From Podospora comata (taxonomy: Eukaryota > Ascomycota > Sordariomycetes > Sordariales > Podosporaceae): a stretch of 64,000 nt of DNA. Under the pieces are notes generated by a model, which saw only the letters and a list, made by a program, of their open reading frames with translations, made no database searches and was not told where the DNA came from. Shown piece by piece: positions 1 to 11,632 of the stretch. The number at the start of each line of letters is the position of its first letter. Within the stretch, counting starts at the first letter, position 1. The stretch covers positions 806,001 through 870,000 of the forward strand of contig CP071493.1 in NCBI GenBank assembly GCA_017354895.1, given 5' to 3'. The position numbers and the translations under genes were made by a program.

Positions 1-201
1 CCAATGGCCGTCCAAAATCTTGCTCCTGTATCGCGGCTCAACCCATGCGCTCATCTCCTCCATATTCCAGAGCCTATCAATGTTCGTAAATTCTTCGCAG
101 ATGTGGCGCCTCAAGATCGAAAGTCGACTGTCAACGCCCAGGTACGTGTCCCGAGACATGATAGCCAGAAGCCTTGCTGTCCTCACATCAGCGGGCAGCA
201 T
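1..201 (-). CDS. Partial unrecognised reading frame at left edge
   Basis: On the minus strand an open frame of 67 codons runs from a Met at 201 off the left end without a stop. Its composition (charged and hydrophobic residues mixed, several Trp and Arg, for example LSILRRHICEEF) looks like protein rather than chance. A stop lies five codons upstream of the Met, so either this Met is the start or an acceptor such as CTGGAG just upstream opens an internal exon. I do not recognise the family. It lies about 100 bp downstream of the Cks1 gene on the same strand. Confidence 0.4.
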   Translation of the reverse strand, partial: MLPADVRTARLLAIMSRDTYLGVDSRLSILRRHICEEFTNIDRLWNMEEMSAWVEPRYRSKILDGHW

Positions 202-308
202 TTGCCTCTCCAGTTAATAAGTTGATGATCAGTGTCTGGTTGTGGGCCTGGCCCCGAGCGCTAATCGTACAGCTGTCCCCTACTATTACTTTGTGACCTC
301 GTAGCTCC

Positions 309-792
309 TCACTGCGGAGGTTGGTAGTTCAGTGGGCGCCTGGAACCAAATGTTAGCCTGTAGTCCTTGGCATGAGACTCATGGTTGCAGGAGTGCTCAC
401 TTGAAGAGGAGAATATGAGGCTCTGGCTCGTGTACTTCGTAGTGCTCCCACCCAAGACTCTGTGTGATACCCATCGCCCGCCATTCTTCCTCCCACAGGA
501 GCTTCAGAGTGCCCTTGGACTGGTCATGATAGTCTTTGGGAATGGCCTTGAGCATAGCCTTGGGAAGCTGCACGTGGCGGTATTCGTATTCGTTGTCATT
601 GTAGCTAGCAGATGTTAGGCTTGATCGAACCGACAATATGGCACGGTTGACATCCAGCGGCGCTGCTTACCGTGTAGAGTAGTGGATCGCCTCAATAAAC
701 TCCTCCAGACGTGCCCGCTCGCTGTCTGACAGCGGACGTGGGCTTGGGTTGCGACGGGAGGTGTCAATGCCCATCTCATCTAGTGTCGCCAT
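309..792 (-). CDS. CKS1: Cyclin-dependent kinase regulatory subunit Cks1/Suc1
   Basis: Small adaptor that binds the cyclin-dependent kinase and phosphorylated substrates to promote multisite phosphorylation in the cell cycle. Three exons read 792-671, 604-401 and 339-309 (118 residues, the usual fungal length). The introns have GTAAGC/GTGAGC donors, CTAAC branch sites and TAG/CAG acceptors, and both junctions keep frame. Family hallmarks are visible: [11 protein letters not shown] near the start of exon 2, the LLWEEEWR helix region, [18 protein letters not shown] for phosphate and Cdk contact, and RPLNYQPPQ at the very end. That last block is supplied only by the nine-codon third exon, so a single-exon call would lose the conserved C-terminus. 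It is divergently placed from the Rsc4-like gene. Confidence 0.95.
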
Positions 793-2020
793 TTTGAAGG
801 TTGCTGTTGGGATAGCCGGGAAGTTTAAAAATCAAATATATGTCGCGAGAAGATATTCGAGAATCGAAAGGGCGTCCTGAGGAAAAGCGGTGCAGTGATG
901 TTGGGTTGAAAAAGTATCAAGGTCGCGCGATAGTCGTGTCTAGCCCTGCACTTTGGGTACGTGGGGTAATATCGGGCCAAATCCAGGAGGCCGACAACTG
1001 GAGATGGGCTAGGCAAAGTGGTCCTCTAGAATTCAAAGTTGGTAATGCGACCGGAAGAAGTAAGGGGGAGCGTCTGCTAGCTTGGGTGAAAAAGCAGCTG
1101 TCGTTTTGCGCGTTGAGTGTCGGTGTTGAGGCGTGCGACTTCGCTGGTGGAGGAGGGGAACAGAAAGAGGCCAAACGTAAACAAATCGGTTCATGTGTTT
1201 GGAAGGGCCCTGCCGCACTTGCCATGCGCTAAAATTTTGACCCTTCGGGCCCACTGGCAGCTTGGCACGGGCCACAAGGTAGAGAAAGTGGCATGGTGAT
1301 AGTTTGACATCTCTCGCAAACAATAGGCTTACTCTAGACTCTGTATAATAGATAGGTATTTGAAGAAGCATCCAAGGGTTGCTCTTGCCCCGTCCCTTCC
1401 ATACTGTGGGCTGTTTCTCGTTGTCGCATTGTTCAAAGGTGCAAAGTGCCGGATGACATAAGCAACTCAACTCAAGATGCCTAACATATCAGGCGAGGAA
1501 CAAGGGAAGTCCCGGTCCATGCGCGTGTGGGCCCCTGCTCAGTGGTACCTTCCCCGAAGCCAGGTACACTTTTGGGACAGGAGCGCCTGCTGACAGTTGG
1601 AGGTTGAACTGTATGCAAAACTCTGAATTTCCAGCCCTTTGGAGCGCCAAAATTGCACCGCTCCTGGACAGCTGCCTGGACTGCAGTGATTCGTTCCCTA
1701 CAGTTCGCAGACACGACACGACTTGCACCCCGTCCATCACCTAAGTCATCCATACCTAGGTATATCCATCGCAGGGGGCTGGCTGGGCTGCGGGACTCCT
1801 GACTTGACTGCGCTGCGCCCACCCAAAGAGACGAGACGGCACCGCACCCGCACCTGCACCCGCACAATTGCTACGCGTCTCCCACAGCCGCAGAGCAACA
1901 GCTTGCGCGCTGCCCTCCCTCACAAGTCGCCCATTGAGGCGCCTGCACCACGTCCATCGCGACAGCTGCCATCGAGTTGCTCTGTTTTTTGCCAAATCTG
2001 ATCCGCTGCACCACCGCGCA
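793..2020. promoter_or_regulatory. Divergent intergenic region CKS1 / RSC4-like
   Basis: This is the shared upstream region of two divergent genes. Several open frames of 80-145 codons overlap on both strands, but none has protein-like composition, introns with good signals or a recognisable motif. The last 100 bases before 2021 are rich in C and T, as is usual for fungal leaders. I saw no repeat or RNA gene. Confidence 0.5.
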
Positions 2021-4386
2021 ATGGACAACAAACGGAAAGCGGGCCCGACGGGCGCCGCCGAGAATGACGACCGAGCTGCCAAACGACGCAAGGTCCCAAG
2101 GGTAAGTCTTTCTCCAAGAGTTTCCCGTTGCTCGTGGCGCGCATCTGCCACACCTTGGAACTTGGGATGCAATGTCAACACGGCCATTAACTAACCATGG
2201 GGACAGCCTCCACAAGAGTACGACCTGATGAAGGGCGAAAGCCCCGAGTCGACCTCCGCCTACGGCCTTGTTTTCCTGGAAACCATCCGCAGAACGAAGG
2301 ACAAGAGGTTAGTATAGGCTTGTCTTCCCGGGTCTAGGGATATATGACATCTAACAACAATGGCTTCGCAGCGGACGACTTGTGGCTAGCTACTTTGAGA
2401 ACCTCCTCCCCCGTGAGAAGAACAAGGACTACTATGCGCACATTCGCATGCCCATCTCCCTGAAAATAATTGAGCGCAAACTCCACAACCAGGACTTTGC
2501 CAACATGTCTGAACTCGAAAGCTACTTCAAGCGAATGGTCACCAATGCGAAGGAGTATTATCCCAAGAATTCCGAGATTTTCGAGGACGCCGAGCGTGTC
2601 AGAAAAGCGCTGAGCAACTACATGACCAAGACGAACCCGGCCTACAAGTTGATACAGGGCTATAGTTGCACTGCTGCGCCTATACCTGATGATTTGCAGT
2701 CGACGGATTTCATGGATGAAGACGCAGGGGGTGGCGAGGAGGACGCGGCTGGCGAAGATGATGCCGAAGGCGAGGAAGACGAGGACGCGGGTGAAGACGA
2801 CGAGGAAGACGAACAGGACGACGAGGACGACGGAAACCCGAGAAAAATCATCCTGAAGCGAAGGGATTCCAACAACGGCGTTAAACGTGGGCCCGACTCG
2901 GTGCGGAGACGTGACAGAAGTGGGAGGGCCAAGGCAGACCATGAGTTCGAGGGCGTCCCGTACAAGGGACTGAACTTCCAACACGCGCAGGAGAAAATCG
3001 TGGAGGAGCTTATTCGAAAGCCAGACGAAGAGTAAGCAACACCTGCCATGCGACTCTGTGCACCGAGCCTTGCTAACTCTGCTCCTACAGCGGTGGCCCT
3101 CATTTCTTGGACTTCATCAATCTCCCACCACGCAGCTTCAAGGATTATTTTGCCGTCATTACCTCTCCGTTGTCGTTAAAGGGGCTTCAAAAACTCGTCA
3201 AGGGCATTCATGGTCGACAAGCTGCCACTGGTATCAGCGACTTCAAGAGCTGGGCAGCTTTTGAGGAAAAGGCCAGCCTTCTTTGGACCAACGCTCATTT
3301 CTACAATGAGGATGGCAGTGAAATCCACACCCTAGCCACAGAGTTGAAGGTATGAAGATTGAAGACGGTCTGCCAGCTAGCAGTGCTAACCCATGACCTT
3401 ACAGCAAGCCTTTTATGATGAGCTCAACGCGGCGAAGGCAGTAGTCCCGGAACCGCCTCAGCAGCCCAAGATTAAGCTCAAGGTTGGTTCGGGTCAGGAT
3501 ACTCCGGTACTGGGTGCCAAAAAGATCACGATCCATGTCGGCGGGTCTAAAGGCAGCGCAACAGGGTCACCAGCACCACCGACCAACCGCTCTAGCGAAT
3601 CCGGCCCTATTCCACCCCAGGCGTCATTTACAACCACTGTCAGCTTCCAGCTGGACAAATCTATGAGTTTACCCTCAGCTGGAGGGTCCCCGAGCCCCTC
3701 TGTCATCGCTCCTGGGCCACCAAGTATGATTCCGCGGCCCAATGGACATGTTCCGAGTCCCATGATGATGATGAATGGGCAGCACGGTTACCCAGGGTCG
3801 CATCAAGCACTTCAAAATGGCCATCTGCCTCCTGCACCAGCACCTGCGCCTGCACCGCCACCTCCTCTGTGGGACAACTTGGTTCGCGCTCCTGGTAGAG
3901 GTGAGTTTCGATGTGTTATTTTGGCTCGATGAGCACACTGCTAATTGGAGAACAGGTATTGCCGACTCTTTGTTGCCCAGTGTTCTTGTCCGGACACATC
4001 CAACAGTTCCAGGGGACCGCCGATTTCGGATGGAACTTCCAGCGGACCCAAAACTGGCTCAGCAGAGTGTCACTTTCCACTTGCCGGCTAGCCACAGCAG
4101 ACTGCAGTTGGTTCCCCGGTTGGCGCCCTTTGAACAACAGGGACGTCAGTACAAGCTCATCGTTCAGATCAATGGACAGATGGTGGGCAGAGCCACCCCG
4201 ATTCCTGCACCTGATGATCCGCTGCCACTAAACGCCATGGTGTTTGACTTGGGTTTAACTCTGGGCACGAACATGATTGTCGTTACAGTCGTGGCATCAC
4301 TGCCGAAGGGTCAAAAGCTGGAAAATGGAGCGAGCGCCGAGGTAGAGAGGCTGACCATGAATGTCCACCTCACGAGAGTCTACTAG
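2021..4386 (+). CDS. RSC4: Tandem-bromodomain chromatin remodelling subunit, Rsc4-like
   Basis: Predicted subunit of the RSC-type SWI/SNF nucleosome remodeller, reading acetylated histone tails in the nucleus. Six exons: 2021-2101, 2207-2307, 2372-3031, 3091-3349, 3405-3900, 3956-4386 (675 residues; all junctions in frame). Order: a basic nuclear-signal-like N-terminus (AAKRRKVPR), bromodomain 1 at about residues 44-145, an acidic Glu/Asp stretch at about 170-215, bromodomain 2 at about 269-367, a Pro/Ser-rich linker with Met and Pro-Ala runs, then a conserved-looking C-terminal domain of about 140 residues. Bromodomain 2 keeps the acetyl-lysine-binding Asn (Asn353 in HFYNEDGSEI). Bromodomain 1 has Tyr124 at that place (EYYPKNSEIF). 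Tandem bromodomains without a BAH domain favour Rsc4 over Rsc1/Rsc2. Confidence 0.88.
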
Positions 4387-5242
4387 AATCTTCAAGGAGT
4401 CGTTATTTTGGCGTCAAGGCATGTATCTGGGCGGTGGCGATTTATTCTGTTTCTGGTTCCTTGTCTATTTGTGGGAAAAGGAAATGGGTGGGCGGATCAA
4501 TCTATGGCTTCAGTTTCGGTGGTGTTTCTGGACGGAGCGTTTTGGCACTGCTTCAGTACGGCAGGGCAAATCAGCGTGGTATTATTATAACACTTGGGCT
4601 TCTTTCTGTGTATATGTATTGATATAGGTCATCGCGCGCAACGGAGAATCAGCGGAAAATCTTTTCAAGCTTGATTTGTTTTGGGAGCTGGACTCTCATA
4701 TTTCTGAGGCTTATTGAAGACCGATGGAATTTACTACAGGCTGTTGTCAATGAACACCTCTGTCTAGAAGGATTATCTATGCTCGATTCCCCGGCAAGCA
4801 AAGTCTAGGTTGAAGCTAGTAAGCACTTCCCATGCCATTTTCTTTTTGCCCTTGGCTTACAATCGTCACAGGTACCCGCCCTCGGTACAGGAGAATAAAC
4901 TGAGGGTCGCCCATTGTCTCCCTTTTGTGCATGTCATTCAATTGTTTACGAGTATTCCGAACGCGGCCACCCTTTGAAGCCATGGCACACACGCACTCAA
5001 CCCCTTGGAATGGAGTCCGCATTCCTCGACACAACAAAGCACGCGGTTGCACGCGTTGGCCTCTTTATTTCCTACTCCGGATGAACAAGTCTTCTTATCA
5101 TTACAATTGGCTTCTTTGTTCAATGTATGGTGTCCCCGTTTTGAGCTACTTGCTCCCTCGAGCTACATGGGTGTTTTTCTTTGAAGGTTAAACAAGAGGC
5201 CATTCTTTGCGGTTTGTTTTTGTTTTCTAAAAATCTCTTACA
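4387..5242. other. Intergenic, no gene seen
   Basis: Holds the 3' region of the Rsc4-like gene and the upstream region of the next plus-strand gene. The open frames here are short (under 90 codons) and overlap each other on both strands. No repeat, RNA gene or recognisable motif was found. Confidence 0.5.
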
Positions 5243-8200
5243 ATGCCTCGACGGTCGGCCAAATTGGTTTCTGCCGGTGCTGATCCTGCACCGAGGAGAA
5301 GATCGACTAGGCTTGCGTCGAGAGAAAACGTGGAGAAAAAGCATCATCATCATCATCATCATCATCTTGAAAGCCAAGAGGAGGAAGAAGAAGAAGAAGA
5401 AGAAGAAGAAGAAGAAGAAGAAGAAGAAGAAGAAGAAGAAGAAGAAGAAGAAGAAGAAGAAGAAGAAGAAGAAGAAGAAGAAGAAGAAGAGGTCGGATTA
5501 GAGTCTGCCGGGGAAAGAAGACGAGACGGCAACAACAGCTGGGAAGGGGAAGAAGACGAGGACCCGGAGGCGGCCAGTGTTTACCCTGCTTCTTCATCAC
5601 CCTCGGAAAGACATCTATCACCGCTTGAAGACGAACAGCACGTCTCGGGACTTGAGCCTGAACCAGAGATCAAAGAAGCACAACCCAGCCTCGCACTCTC
5701 TATATCATCACGACGATTCTTGCAACAACCTCGTTTGAGAACCGCTGCCGCCATGGACGACTCACCCGAGTCCCCCCACCTCCGCGGAGGCAAAACCCCC
5801 GAGCGCCGCCGCACCCCCTCAAACCCTCAGCGTGCCACTCCCCAAAACCAAACCTTCCCCGAAGGAGCCAGAATCACCTTTGCAGGCTCGGCAGACAGCT
5901 CAAGCCGCCGGCGCTCCCCCTCCCAAGGCAGGCGTGGCTTTTCTGACCCGACCGGCAAAAGAACCACCGGCAAGATGACCACAGCCGACTGGAACGCCCA
6001 CCGGGCCGCCCAGCAGGCTATCCTCGAGAGTAAATACCACATCCCTGACCGGCTCCGGTTCAAACTTGGCGACCTCGAGACGAGCGTCAAGCCTAAGCTT
6101 TCGGAGAGCCAGAAGAAGGTGTTTCGGAACAATGACGCTGACCCGGTTGTGCTGAACCAGAGGGCGGAGAAGCTTGCTATTCATGAGCCGCTTGTCAAGG
6201 TGCATGGGGATCCGCAGCGGGACCCGGCGGATGCGGCCAAGGATGGGAGGGTGCTGGATGGGGTGAGGAGTTGGTTGGAGGAGGTTGTCGAGGGGCAGGT
6301 GAGGGTTCGGCCGTGCGGGAGGGATGTGGGGAGGGAGTTGTTGGGGGCTTGGGCGCCGACGAGGTTGAGGTTTAATTTCCCTATGCCACAGGATGGGACC
6401 GAGACGGGGAATGAGTGGTTTGGGGCTGTGTGGCAGGATTTGTACCTCAAGGCGTCGCACTTTGCGGAGGAGTACTTTGGGGAGGGGCTGGGGTTTGGGG
6501 AGGAGGTGCCGAATGGGGGGAATATACTGGATGTGAAGATGATTGATAAGGTGTGGACTACGGGCGGGGTGGGGAGCACGAAGAATCTGGTTTGGTTTAT
6601 TAGTCAGGTGGCTAGGCAGGATAATGGGTTTGAGGGGGGGTGGGATGTGATGCTATCCAAGGCGGTGCAGAGGAAGTTGGTTGTCGCGGGGGTGATTGGG
6701 AAGATTTTGGAGCGGCAAGTGTTTGATGATTTGTTGTTTGGTGCTGATGAGCAGTCGAGAGCGATGTTGGAGGCATCTGATAAGGCTTTGGAGTTGGGTG
6801 AAGGTGAGTTGCCTTTTTTTAAAAAAAAAATCAAGGGGGGGACATGACTGACATGATATGACATAACTTAGGCTACCGGCGCACAAGGCTTCGGTCGGAA
6901 TGCATCGACATGTATATGCGTAACCAGGAGCTCACTCCCAAGTTCTGGGAGCATGTTGACCAGCTCAGCATTCAAATCACAACTTTGTTGCTCCCGCTGT
7001 TGAAGCTGATGGACCGGAACTTTAACAACAGTCGGGTCAAGTCTCTTTGGGGATTTCATCAAAAGATTCACGACATTGTCTCCGAAGCTGGGTTCTTGTC
7101 ATTGCATATGGCTCACTCGAAGAGTATCTTCCGGATTACTGCCCCATTCCTGGGTCAGACGTGGGCCATTGACCAAAACAATGTCGACGATAGAGTCTAT
7201 CACGAGTCCTCACTCGCCGTTGCCCGCCTCGAAGGGATGGAGAAGCAAAAATGGGCAAAAGAGAATCTGATTTACGAGTCAGACCCAGCAAACTACCGCC
7301 CTACGTATGCGTTGTGGGAGAAGACCAAGCAGCTAGGATTCTGGGGTGTTCTTTGGGCCGTGCTCGGTTTCTTCCCCAGCTTGTTGTACAAGAAGGTGGA
7401 GAAGTACGGCGGGTTCCCAACCTGGGACTCCAAGCCCGGCCTGGGAGACACCGTGTGGAGGTCGCCGCCGTACCTGGCCAAGGTGCAGATTGTTGTCTGG
7501 CCCAAGTGCGAGAGGTACGGGCTGATGGGCGAAATCGACCCGAGGCTGAAGACGAGCACGGAGGGAGAGTCCATCTCTACGCTGCTCAAGAGTCAGGTGG
7601 TGTACTACCAGGGCCGCACTGATCCGCGCGGTCTGGGCGCCGAGGGCACTCCCACCCTTTTCGAATGGCTCCGATACAAGGACGCCCTTTGGTTCAAGAA
7701 GTGGTGGGATCGCTTCGTCAAACTGGGCGTCTCCCTCCTCGTGCTGTACCTCCTGTCTCGTTTTGCGCCCGTCCTTTGGATCATCCCCCAGTTGGGTCTA
7801 GCCTTGGCTAAACTTGTGGCTATTCTCATACTCGATGTCATCATTTGGCTCCTAACCGCGGCATCAAATGTTGCAAAGGCTGTCATGTACTTGTTGTCCG
7901 CGGTTTGGTACACCATCTTGGGGGCGCTGGGCTTCAAGCTCCCATCGTTGCAGCCGTCGGAACCCTGGGTGATTGGACACTCTGGTTACGAGGGGACAGT
8001 TTACACACAAAAGATTACGGTCCCAAGTTTCGAGGGGCATTCGTACACCGTGCCTTGGTTTGGCGGCGGGGGTGACTATGAGAAGAGGCACAAGGAGCTT
8101 GAGGCGGAGAAGGAGAAGGCTAGGGAGCGGGCTAGGCGACGAGTAAGGGAGCTGGAGAAGGAGAAGGAGAAGGAGCTGGAAGAGGATGCGGATGATATCG

Positions 8201-8916
8201 AAGTTACAAAGGTTATTAACAAGATCTTCCCCGGCCCTATCACTCCTGCTCCTCTGGGCCCCAACGGTAGGAGGATGACGCTTAAGAGGTCGTGGACTCG
8301 TGCGGGAGAAGAGCCAGGCCCGGAGGTTTGGGAGGAGCACACGCCTGGTTACTTTGAGCTGCTTACCGAGAAGGCCAAGGAGCTGCCTGTCTTTAAGGGT
8401 GACAAGGACAAGGCCAAACGGGAAGGCGTTGAAGCGGAGGTCAAGGAAGGCGAAGAGTGGAAGAAGTACGTCAAGCCGAATTGGTATGGCTGGTTTGGCG
8501 GTGCTACCGAAGAGGAACTCCGTCAACGAGAAGAGGAGAGGTTGGCTTTCGAGGCAGCCCAAGAGTCTGCCAGACGGGAGCAGGAGACCAGGAAAGAGAG
8601 GAGAAAGAGGGAGAGGGAAGAGGCTAGGGAAAAGAAGCTGAGAGAAGCCAAGGCAAGGGAGAAGAAGGAACTGGAGGAGATCCAGAGGAAGGAGAGGGAG
8701 CTGGAGTTGGAGATTGCCAGACATAGAAAGGATCCCAAGGCGCAGGCCAAGGTTAGGTCGGGTTTGAAGAAGGAGACTCTCAAGAAGTGGTGGCAGTCAA
8801 CGACTGGGGGCTTGGGGGTGGCTTGGCAACCCTATCATATTGATAAAACGATTTATTATCCTGCTATTAAGCAGTCGTTTGGGGGTGATCAAGAGGGGGA
8901 GCCGGAGGAGCTTTAG
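5243..8916 (+). CDS. Unknown multi-pass membrane protein with poly-His/poly-Glu N-terminus
   Basis: Two exons, 5243-6803 and 6872-8916, joined by GTGAGT...CTTAG in frame, give 1201 residues. Order: a basic N-terminus with RRRSTRLASR, eight His (residues 34-41), 38 consecutive Glu (46-83), a Ser/Pro/Arg-rich low-complexity stretch, a long conserved-looking globular part (about 250-790), a hydrophobic segment near 677-695, a strongly hydrophobic block at about 800-876 that could hold two or three membrane helices, and a charged coiled-coil C-terminus with Arg/Lys/Glu repeats (about 920-1170). I do not recognise a family. A second Met at 5754 (residue 171) sits in an excellent context (GCCGCCATGG) and would remove both homopolymer tracts. 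I kept the upstream Met because the frame stays open and RRxxRL-type N-termini are common in fungal nuclear proteins. Confidence 0.8.
5342..5491 (+). repeat. In-frame (CAT)8 and (GAA/GAG)38 microsatellites
   Basis: Eight CAT codons occupy 5342-5365. After four other codons, 38 glutamate codons (nearly all GAA) follow at 5378-5491. Length changes in units of three would keep the frame. The opposite strand reads as poly-Leu and poly-Asp, which is only a shadow. Confidence 0.95.
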
Positions 8917-9766
8917 GGTGGGAAAGGCAAAAAGGCGTTTATTGGATAGTAGTTGTTGTCTTGGTTTGTTTGTTTGCTATATCGTTCAAATCTATTTTTT
9001 CGTTTGTTCGAATGTTACCGTTCATTCTGACGTTGGTGTTTTGCCCACGGTGACATTATGGAATATATCAAAGGAGCCGGCCAACCAGCCGTTTGTTATG
9101 CTTTGCGTGTTCGGGGAAAAGACCATCCGGTGTCCTAGCTACCCGCCGCTGTCAGTCTATCGTCCCATCTTGTCCTCGGCCAATTATGTAAACCCAGCAG
9201 CGATAACGTGGGTCTGTTCTGTGACACTTTGTGCTTCAAGTGTCGAACCACGCGGCTAAGTCTTGGCCGTTTTGTTTCGTCTTGGACATGTCATGTTCAT
9301 CATTAGCAAAGTTGTACAGAGACACTGTATTCTTTCATGTATGGTATGCAAAATTGGCTTTGCAATTCAGTCATGTACGTGTGATATATACTTTCATTTT
9401 GACAAGGTATATCCGACAAAGATCCGCCATGGGAAGAATAAAAAAACAAACGCATATAAAAAAAAATCCACATAAGGGTGCCCGCTAAAATTAACCATCT
9501 TCATCTCTGTTCCCATCCCCTAATTCCATAGACATAAAAAGGGAAGACGTTATCTCTGGTGAGTCATGTCGTAGCCCTTCTTGAGTTTTGGTTTCTCGTG
9601 TGACTTGGTGTATCTTTTTCCTCGGCACGAGGACAGCATAGTCTTGCCGCCTGAAAGCCCAGTCACCAAAATCCCATCCAGAAACCTTGATCGTACACCC
9701 GTACGCCGACGTGTCGGTGAGAAATTCCGTATTATTGATATGTGTCAGGTCAATGTCAATGTACAT
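8917..9766. other. Convergent intergenic region, no gene seen
   Basis: The 3' flanks of the membrane-protein gene (+) and nox1 (-). It is AT-richer than the genes, with several A runs near 9440-9475, as expected for 3' untranslated DNA. Only short open frames without protein-like content. Confidence 0.5.
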
Positions 9767-11632
9767 TTAGAAGTGCTCCTTCCAGAACCGGAAGCGCACC
9801 TCACTGCTGCTGGCAGCCTTGGCCGCCTTCTTGATGTCACGAGCAGCAGCCGAGGGACCGCAGAAATAAACACCGACCGTCGTCCTCATGTTGCCCTCGA
9901 GGCCGTTGAGATAAGTCCGGTTCTGGATACCCTCGCTCATGCTCTGGAAGATGCGGCCAAAGTTGGGACGACCAAAGTTTGTCCGCGCCTTGAGCTCAGT
10001 CAGGGGATCAACCGAGCTGCCGACCGAGTTGAGCACAATGTTCTGGGTGGTGTCCATGTCGAGCTTCTGGGTGAGATAAGTGTGGATCTTGAGGAACTCG
10101 ACGCCGCTGGAACCGGGGACGCGGGCGGCCTCGGCAGATTGCTCCTCGAGGGAGAGGAGGAGGGTCTGGAACCACTCGAAGGAGCTGGTGTCCTTGCAGA
10201 CCCAGATGAACTCGACACGGCGGAGACGGGTGGGGGGGTTGGGGCCGTTGCGCAAGTGCCAGATGTTCTTGAGGATGGAGGCCCAGGGGGTGACACCGAT
10301 ACCGGTACCGATCAGAACGGCGATTTCGTTCTCGAAGACGTCCTCGGCGGGGGCACCGTAGGGGCCGTCGATGCGGAGAGCGGGCATCTTCTGGCCGTTG
10401 GCAAGAGCGACGTCGTACATTCCCAAGGGGTCGACACCCTCATACAGCTTGGCGTGGATGCCGCCAGCGCCGACAGCGTTGCCGAGCTCGCGAGTGAAGT
10501 CACCAACCTGTCTGATGTGAACAGAGACATAGGGGTCGTATGGGCAGGAGGTGATGGTAAACGGATGCCACTGATACTTGGAGACGGAAGGAACCTGGAG
10601 GAAGAGCCACTGGCCAGCCTTGTACTTGAAGGAAGGCTTGTTGAACTGAATCTCCACGACGTCTTGACGATTGTTAGTCAGATTCTCAATATCAGGGCAG
10701 AGTTGTTACTCACCATACGGATGTTTGACAACACGGGTAATCTTGGTCTCACGGATGGCACGAATCTCACGGTACAACCGCTCAATGAGGTAGAAGCCAC
10801 CGGTCCAGAGCTCCCATCTCCAGCCAAGATAACCAATGCAGTGCTCCCAGTACTCATCACCGGCAAATGGCGAAATGGCGTCGGCTGTGTCACGGACGAA
10901 GCACCCGACGGTGTGGGTGTACAGACCGAGGAAAAATGGGATGAACAGATGGTGAGTGTACCAGAAGGTCTCGAAAGACTGTTGTCTGATGCGGTGATGG
11001 GCGGTTGTGTACATCAGAAGCATGCAGAGAAGCATAACGTGGCCAGTGGCACCACCGGGCTGAACGTAGTGAATCTGCACAGCGGTTACAGGACGAATCT
11101 GGGTCTTCTCGACATTGTAGAAACTGTACACTGTCAGCTCAAAACCCTCTTATTCGCAATTTATGACAGACTCACTTGACGTAATGGGCAGATGTGTGGA
11201 TGATGGTGAACAACAGCATAGAGTAGGCAAGCTGCCTGTGCATCCAGATATTCTCATCGAGTGGGATGAACTTGATCTTTGGCCTGATGAAACGCATGAT
11301 AGTTCTGCAGACGGGCAGCAGAATAAGCATACCGTCCACACTCAATACTAGACCAGCACCACGAGAAAGCCACACAGAGTATTGCAGCGTGTTGAGACCC
11401 GCCAAACGGGCATCAGCTGCTTGCTTCCACCTAAACAGCACAACCGTTAGCTCAGTATCCTCCCACCATTTTCTCAACCCCTTTCCACTCGACCAACACC
11501 TCCCGAGAACAAATCTGAAAAAGCATACCATCCATAGGCAAAGATACCCCAATGGAACGTCCAGAAGAGGATGTGAAAGAGAATCTTCGACCCCGTGAGC
11601 TGCTTCTTCAGCAGTGGAACTAGCCCGCCCAT
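9767..11632 (-). CDS. nox1: NADPH oxidase, Nox1/NoxA type
   Basis: Membrane flavocytochrome that passes electrons from NADPH through FAD and two haems to oxygen, making superoxide for fungal differentiation and polarised growth. Four exons: 11632-11529, 11430-11176, 11123-10714, 10662-9767 (554 residues, the normal NoxA length; all junctions in frame). Visible: an N-terminal helix (KILFHILFWTFHWGIFAYG), haem-ligand His pairs in HRQLAYSMLLFTIIHTSAHY and HHLFIPFFLGLYTHT, the FAD motif HPFTITS, the NADPH loop GTGIGVTPWASIL, the late CGP motif in YFCGPSAAARD, and the terminal RFWKEHF. There are no N-terminal EF hands (unlike NoxC) and no extended N-terminus (unlike NoxB). A neighbouring 3.7-kb upstream region is shared with myosin-I. 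Confidence 0.95.

Noticed and set aside
840-1232. 130-codon plus-strand frame upstream of the Rsc4-like gene
   Set aside because: No protein-like composition and overlaps equally long frames on the other strand.
5307-5621. Minus-strand frame with poly-Leu and poly-Asp
   Set aside because: Complement of the in-frame GAA/CAT microsatellites of the plus-strand gene.
9581-11179. 532-codon plus-strand open frame
   Set aside because: Antisense shadow of nox1; its long openness reflects codon bias of the real gene on the other strand.
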